Shown here: positions 58,804 to 64,000 of the stretch, piece after piece
How the letters are laid out: each line of letters begins with the position of its first letter
How positions within the stretch are numbered: the first letter of the stretch is position 1
Origin: an uncultured Calothrix sp.
GTDB taxonomy: Bacteria > Cyanobacteriota > Cyanobacteriia > Cyanobacteriales > Nostocaceae
Direction: 5' to 3'
DNA length: 64,000 nt
Assembly: GCA_937973965.1 (NCBI GenBank)
Contig: CALJJQ010000024.1
Coordinates: 24,982-88,981, forward strand
Notes under the pieces: generated by a model
Database searches by the model: none
Seen by the model: the letters and a program-made list of their open reading frames with translations, nothing else
What the model was told of the DNA's origin: nothing
Made by a program: the position numbers and the translations under genes

Positions 58804-60722
58804 TAGCGATTATTGTTGGGATTGAGGTTTACTTGTGTTTCAATTTTGTTGTCAATCCAACGATAAAAACCATTCAAACCAATAATGCTATTCCCGCTAT
58901 CCCAAGATTGTTCGATTCCTGCTTCTAATCCAGTGGAAGTTTCTGGTTGCAAGTCAGGATTCCCCACCTTATCTGGTTGCAGTAAGGAACCATTTTTTGT
59001 TTCCACAAAGGGGATTAAATCATCAAATTTGGGACGACGAATGGTTCGTGCTGTACTTAAACGAAACACGGTGTTGGGAGTGATATCGAATTTGTAATGC
59101 AAAGATGGATTCAGAATTGTCCCGGATTGACCGACAACACTTCTATCTTGTGCTGTTGCAGTATTATTCACTGACTCCATTCTCACCCCTGCGACTAGGG
59201 TATGTTTGTCTCCCAAGCGAATTTCGTCTTGCAGATAAGCGTTAAATTGGTTTTCTTCGATACTGTATCTATCCTTGGGATTGATTTTTTCCACTTCTGG
59301 GTCTGTGGGAGATTTGCGTTCAAAGGTGCGTTTATTTTTATCCCGGTCTCGCAAACTTCCTTCTAATCCCAAGGATAATCTGTGTGCTGAAGATAATCGC
59401 CAATTAAATGCTACATTACTCTTAAATTCCTGGTCACTTTTGTCTTCGTCCTCCCGTTTGGAAGTAATGTCGGTTTTGATTGGTTTTTTCGGGTCTTGGG
59501 GATTTCCATCCTGATTGAGAAAGGTGGTAGTAGTGGTGGTATTAATTTCGATTTTGTCTTTAGTTTCATCGGTTCTTTGGTACAATAATCCCAAGGTCAT
59601 GTCCGCATCTGGACTCAGTTGACGTTTCCAATCACCACTCAAACGCCAACCAGTAATATTTTTTTCCTCTTCACCCCGAATTATTTGCTCTTTGCTTTCC
59701 TGGGTTCTACCAGTGTTAAATAACTTAGAACTGAATATGTTCCGGTCGTTATCTTTATCTTCTCTGGTTTGCAAAAATAGGGGATTGAAACTAATGGTGT
59801 CTTTGGGGGATACTTGCCAAGTGAAACGGGGTGTGAAGCTGATATCTACTTGACTTTTATCTTCATTGTCCCGTTCAACTTGGATGGGGACGTTTTGTGC
59901 ATTGCGAGTTTCCTTGAATTTATCTTTGGGAGATTCACGGGTTTGGATGCCACCGTTGATTATATAACTAAAATTGCCAACCCTATCCCCATAAATCACA
60001 TTCACCCCTTTGAAGGGAACTCCATTGGAAAGTCTTGCTCCATACAAGGAAAGTTCAGAAATACGTCGATCTGGTGCAGATTTGAGGACAATATTAACCG
60101 TACCTCCGATACCTTGGGAATCTTGGGTTGCGGTAGGGTTGCTAATAATTTCGATTCTGTCAACTAATTCAAGGGGGATTCGATCCACCTTAAATTCCCG
60201 GTTTTCCCCACCATCGGGAAATCTATGTCCATCGATCAGGATTTGGGTATATTCCTTCGGTAAACCTAATAATTGCACATCTTTATCTTCTCCGGGAGGA
60301 CCACCTAATACCACACCTGGTAAACGACGTAAGACTTCCCCGATAGTCCGGTGTCCATAACGTTTGATTTCCTTCTGGTCAACAATAATTACACCTGTTG
60401 AAGAATTCTGACGCATTTCGATAGTGTTGATTGGTGTTCCAATTACATCTAGGTCGATGTCTGTTGGTTTTGCTATCTCGGTTTCGATTTCTGTGTCCGG
60501 AGTGGAAGGAGTTTGAGCGATATTTGCAGATGAATTTGGTTGTTTGAGGAGCAATTCCGCACTGTGTTGGTGAAGTTCAACTTCATTCTTGCGGGGAATT
60601 TGGTTTTCAGTGGTGGTGTTTTTGGTTTCAGATTCAGAGGAAGGTATGGGTGTTGCTGTTGCTCCGGATGCAAGAAGACAAGTCAACAGCAAACCGTTGA
60701 ACCAAAGGAAATATTTGTGCAT
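58731..60722 (-). pseudogene. C-terminally truncated TonB-dependent receptor
   Basis: The first 640 residues are a normal receptor. A signal peptide ends near GATATP. A plug domain spans about 98-215 (RRLPGVVLGGPPGEDKDVQL, ILIDGHRFPDGG, DSQGIGGTVNIVLK). Barrel strands then run up to NLNPNNNRYQ. After that the frame enters DNA that in another frame encodes an ABC exporter, adds about 22 unrelated residues (SGLLLQLFLLSLLPQ...) and stops. The last barrel strands and terminal aromatic signal are lost, so it cannot assemble. Intact relatives import ferric siderophores across the outer membrane. Confidence 0.8.
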
Positions 60723-61664
60723 ATACTAGTAGTTAGTGTTTTAATTTTTTGGGTAAGTTGTTACAACTTGCCCTTTTTTGGGCATCAAAATTCAGAATTT
60801 TTCTCAATATTTTGAAATTTGACCCTGAGAATTGAGAAGAGTGAATGCACCGTCTGAGCATGACAGATTGTACAGGATTTATATTCTGTAACACTTGTGT
60901 AAATCAACTGGCAAAATGGGGCATAGAAATGCTGAAATTTTGCTTCATAAAATCAATTAGTAACTATGCAATTGCTGAAAAAGTAATTAGTGATAAGGGT
61001 TAGTTCATAGTTCCTGAATTACTCTTTCGTGTACATTCAGTTATACGTAAGTCTTGAACAAGATTAATTAGATTGTGGTTAATTAAACTGGATTTGTAAT
61101 TTTTTTTTACAAAAATCATACTTTGAAAGTATTGCAATTTATTAGTCTTAAGCATATCATGTTTATCCCTGTATTAACAATAGTTCTTAGTTAGGATAGA
61201 TACTGAAATAATTAAGTATTGTCAAGAAGAATAAGGTATAGTGCCAATTCAATATAAAAACTTATAGAAAGAACTTCACCCTAATCCTACCAGTAGCTTA
61301 CTTCCCTTAAGACAATCGGAGAGGGAACTGGATTTTCCCCTCGGCAAGCGGGGGGTCAAATTATGTGCAAATATACATTAATTTAGTATAAAAAATACTT
61401 TTGCCAGATTTATGAGTGATTACGTAATATCAAAGCTTGTAGAAGCAAAATTTTTTCGTATGAGTAAAATAGCCTTGACAAATTCCAGATAACTTAAAAA
61501 CTATTTCCGGTATTCCCGCACGGTATTTTTAGGTTGTCAAGATTGATATATAAAGAATCTGGAGTCGCAGCCTAAGGAATAAAAGCGATATTTGTTTTAG
61601 CTGAAAACCTTTTTGTCATTCATACTCTTGGCGAAGGTATTGATAAAAGGGAAAGAATTATCTA
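60723..61664. other. Long spacer within the iron locus
   Basis: No gene is seen in 940 bp between tonB and the receptor gene. It is AT-rich. Near 61330-61360 lies a CCCCTCGGCAAGCGGGGGG hairpin. A Fur box would be expected near 60723-60850, but no clear match is found by eye. Confidence 0.45.
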
Positions 61665-62697
61665 CTAGGAACCCTTGGGGGTGATGACATCTATTTCAAG
61701 TTTGTTGTCTGGGGGTTTATTTTCTCTAATACGTTGTAAACGCTTTTGCTCATTTTTGTGTCGTCGTTCTTGTAGTTTTTGATGGTATTGTGTCCCGGAA
61801 ATAGCATAATTAATTCTGATTTTAAATTGTTGTTTGGAAACAATTAGGGGTTGGAATTGTAGGTTTCTAATTTGCTCTAGGGTAAGGATATCTAGTTCTG
61901 GACTTCCACTTGTTTTGTGGAGAGAATAGTTAGTAATTTTTCCTTGTTGGTTAATATCTACAATGAGTTCTGTGTGGCCTTCGATGTTTTTGTCGAGAGC
62001 TATTTGGGGATAGTTAATCACACATTCTCTACATTTGACTTCATCAGTGGGGGGTTCGGTGATGGGTAGTTCACTTTCTGGTGAAGGGGTGGGTGTGTTG
62101 ATATTTTCTGGATTCATTGCTGGGTTTGACAGATTTTCGTTGGTTGGGGGGGTTTGTGTGACTTCTGGGGTGGGTTCGGGAGTTATGGAATTGTTTTCTG
62201 GTGAATCAGTTGGGGATGGTTGTTGATTATGGTTGGGTTTAGCAGCTATTTTTTCTGCTAGTGATTGTTTTTTTTGTTGAGTCAGTTGGGGTTGGTTGTT
62301 GATTATTGTTACGTTGAATCCCTATTTTAGTTGAGGGTAGTGGTGTGGTTGTAGCTGGTTGATTGGTGGTCTTTTGAAGGAGAGTTTTCTGGAAAGAGGT
62401 AGGGTTAATGACGTTGATTTGGTTTTCAACTGGGTTTTCTACAACTTGTGAAGGGGGTGGAGTGGGGTTTTGGTTGGTGGGGTTGATAGTTGCTTGCTGT
62501 TTACTAATGGTGAGGTTTGGTGGTTCTAGTGTCATTAATTCGATGGGTGTTTCCTCTGGGGATGGAAGTATTTTGGTTAGGAAGAAATGGGATGCGATCG
62601 CGAAAATTAGAGAATGTAATATTGCGGAGAAAATCAGTGCGTAAATTAGGAAGTTATTTGCGGTAGTTGATTCTTTTTGACGTTGGGAAATTACCAT
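61665..62697 (-). pseudogene. tonB: tonB with a single-base frameshift at an A8 run
   Basis: Starting at the ATG at 62697 (MVISQRQKEST), the N-terminal part has one membrane anchor (FLIYALIFSAILHSLIFAI) and a proline/asparagine-rich spacer. At 62268-62275 a run of eight A (minus strand) shifts the frame and gives a stop at 62239. One base less would let it continue (AEKIAAKPNHNQQPSPTD...) into the C-terminal TonB domain (YPQIALDKNIEGHTELIVDI, IRNLQFQPLIV). The ATG overlaps the feoB stop as ATGGTAA. TonB transfers energy to outer-membrane receptors. Confidence 0.82.
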
Positions 62698-62859
62698 CCT
62701 AAAAATCGTGCTCCTTGGTAAAATATAAAACTTGCCATCCAAGCTAATCCTAAAGACCAAGCGATTGATAACCAGGTAAATTTATCGCTTTTGGATTCAC
62801 TTCTGATAATGGCAACAGTAGATAAACAAGGAAGATAAAGAAGGGTGAATAACATAAGA
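62691..62859 (-). pseudogene. feoB: C-terminal remnant of feoB
   Basis: The last 55 codons before the TAA at 62691-62693 read LMLFTLLYLPCLSTVAIIRS, then KFTWLSIAWSLGLAWMASFI and FYQGARFLGW. This is the C-terminal end of the ferrous-iron permease FeoB (YxPCxxTVxxI then the last membrane helix). The other 550 or more residues, including the GTPase domain, are gone. An IS5-like relic lies at the break. feoA still lies upstream. Confidence 0.8.
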
Positions 62860-63125
62860 GGTTGTTTGAAAAGTTTTAAGGGGTCAAATTTGATGCCATC
62901 TCACTCCTTCTCACAGGAGATAAAAATTGCATTTAGAACCGACCACGTATCGATTTCACCCTTATAACCGCCTGGTTTCGCTTTTGGAATCAGGTCGTGA
63001 AGAAATTCGTATTGTGCGGGAGTCAGGTTGCTGGGGTAAGCTTTACTCATGCTCCTCTCTTGGTGCTGTTTAGTGTATACTAAGAGAGTTTTTTACACAC
63101 TTTCCGATTTTTCAAACATCCCTTT
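62857..63125 (-). mobile_element. Internally deleted IS5-family element
   Basis: It is bounded by imperfect inverted ends (GGTTGTTTGAAAA at the left, GGATGTTTGAAAA as reverse complement at the right). Inside, a minus-strand frame (63050-62901) encodes MSKAYPSNLTPAQYEFLHDL and KAKPGGYKGEIDTWSVLNAI, the N-terminus of IS5-type transposases, then stops after 49 codons. The DDE catalytic core is absent, so it cannot move itself. It sits at the truncation point of feoB. Confidence 0.78.
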
Positions 63126-63295
63126 AGCCATTATTTAGTTTTGTAAGTAAAATCTGAAACTTTTGCTAAGAATTTAGATGCGTTTACCCTGAGTGAGAAA
63201 TAGAGTTTTTTAGATACACTCTGCACTACTTATTAAAGAATCGAGAAATATTTATAAACATCGATAAATCGACTTTTGAAATATTTTGATTCACA

Positions 63296-63558
63296 TTAAT
63301 TTGTGCTCACCTGAATAGCATAACTATAATTTGTGCTCACCTGAATAGCATAACTATCCCGACGACGTATCATCACTTCTGTTGTCCCAATTTGAATGTG
63401 TAAGGGCCATTTAACCAGGCTTTTCTGAGAATTTTGATGTGTTTCCCTGGACGAAATCCTAAAGCTAATAAACGTTGTTGTAAATTTATTTCACCGGATA
63501 ATTTAATAATTATTGCCGTTTCTCCTACTTTTAAATCTACAAGGTGTACATTTTTCAT
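63296..63558 (-). pseudogene. feoA: feoA with frameshift and C-terminal tandem duplication
   Basis: From the ATG at 63558 the FeoA fold is normal: VDLKVGETAIIIKLSGEIN, then RLLALGFRPGKHIKILRKAW and LNGP. Near 63402 one base is missing: the frame then gives a stop at 63373, while the next frame continues as the expected HIQIGTTEVMIRRRDSYAIQ. That continuation holds ten duplicated codons (SYAIQVSTNY twice) before its TAA at 63296. FeoA is an SH3-like partner of FeoB. With FeoB lost it has no apparent partner. Confidence 0.78.
63298..63357. repeat. Perfect 30-bp tandem duplication
   Basis: Two exact copies of a 30-bp unit (AATTTGTGCTCACCTGAATA plus GCATAACTAT) lie head to tail. The unit length is a multiple of three, so it adds ten codons to the end of feoA without changing frame. 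Its perfection points to a recent event. Confidence 0.9.
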
Positions 63559-63916
63559 CTACTTTCATTATCACAATATAAATTTAATCTGTAGCAATCC
63601 CTTGAGGATTTATAAATCTGACATGTGAGGTTGTTGACCGTTGATAGTCATAGATGTAGATCTGCCTAGTGCAACTTGTTTTAGAGAAGCTTTCCTACAG
63701 GGTACAGGTAAAAATGATATTCTTCACCACTGAAAATAGGATTACTATAGGATTCATATTTGATTTATGAAAAACCGAATTAGCTAGAAGATTACCATAC
63801 AAAGGTTTGTTTCTGAGTATAGTTAGCAAGATTCAAGTGCGATTCCTACATAATCATATCTATCTAAAAATAAAATTCCTAGTCTGACAACATAAGTTTA
63901 TACAAGTTGACTATTT
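63559..63916. other. Spacer upstream of feoA
   Basis: No gene is seen. It should hold the feoA promoter and possibly a Fur site. A stretch near 63627-63735 resembles one near 545-640. Confidence 0.4.
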
Positions 63917-64000
63917 TTATTTTCCATTTGGCAATATCTGTCCGTTAATTGTGGCAGAAATTACTTCGATGATATAACCATGTGAGGTTTCTTTCCCGAC
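63917..64000 (-). CDS. Partial gene at the window end
   Basis: A minus-strand frame enters from beyond 64000 and ends at the TAA at 63917-63919: VGKETSHGYIIEVISATING, then QILPNGK. These 27 residues read like the end of a real protein (no stops, mixed composition) but cannot be assigned to a family. Confidence 0.35.
   Translation of the reverse strand, partial: VGKETSHGYIIEVISATINGQILPNGK

Overview
The window reads as chromosomal DNA of a filamentous, probably Nostocales-type cyanobacterium. The evidence is the very frequent HIP1 octamer (GCGATCGC), chlD for chlorophyll synthesis, an IctB-type membrane protein, a CSP41-like epimerase, a cyanoexosortase B pair, Uma2-family genes, and the typical cyanobacterial rimP-nusA-ylxR-infB order. 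Genus cannot be fixed from the sequence alone. No rRNA, tRNA or CRISPR array was recognised.

Layout. 1-8.4 kb: EamA permease, a PAP2 phosphatase with a metal-binding-like N-terminal domain, a CSP41-like epimerase, and GT39 and GT2 glycosyltransferases. 8.4-11.8 kb: a NarL/DesK-type two-component pair, a small membrane protein, then two decayed gene tails (a glycine-rich tail and a PIN toxin tail). 11.8-18.2 kb: the minus-strand rimP-nusA-ylxR-infB cluster. Its leader carries a 19-codon reading frame whose stop codon lies in an intrinsic terminator just upstream of rimP. 18.2-30 kb: a large conserved membrane protein, an exported peptidoglycan-binding protein, a DUF202 protein, chlD, a desaturase/dehydrogenase fusion, smpB, an ictB-like gene and a GAF histidine kinase with a degenerate ATPase domain. 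30-44 kb: a DegT aminotransferase, cyanoexosortase B plus its partner, thiC behind a TPP riboswitch, DUF6918, a DUF39 homocysteine-biosynthesis protein, an acyltransferase, a small barrel protein, trmO and a Uma2 protein. 44-54 kb: a dioxygenase gene broken by one in-frame stop, rnz, a nucleoside hydrolase, an FAD oxidoreductase, nadC and small exported proteins. 54-63.6 kb: a degenerate ABC ATPase and a decaying iron-uptake locus.

The iron locus is the most striking part. All genes lie on the minus strand in the order feoA, feoB, tonB, TonB-dependent receptor, ABC exporter, PepSY protein. feoA is frameshifted and has a 30-bp tandem duplication. feoB is reduced to about its last 55 codons beside an IS5-like relic. 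tonB is split at an eight-base homopolymer. The receptor gene is truncated and joined out of frame to an internal fragment of an ABC exporter. Only the PepSY gene looks intact. This suggests recent loss of, or switching in, ferrous and TonB-dependent iron uptake.

The spacers are long and rich in small dispersed repeats: at least two MITE-like families with inverted ends, a modular GC-rich repeat, a 120-bp repeat and many copies of a GAGACG-type palindrome. The palindromes often sit between convergent genes, where they could act as two-way terminators.
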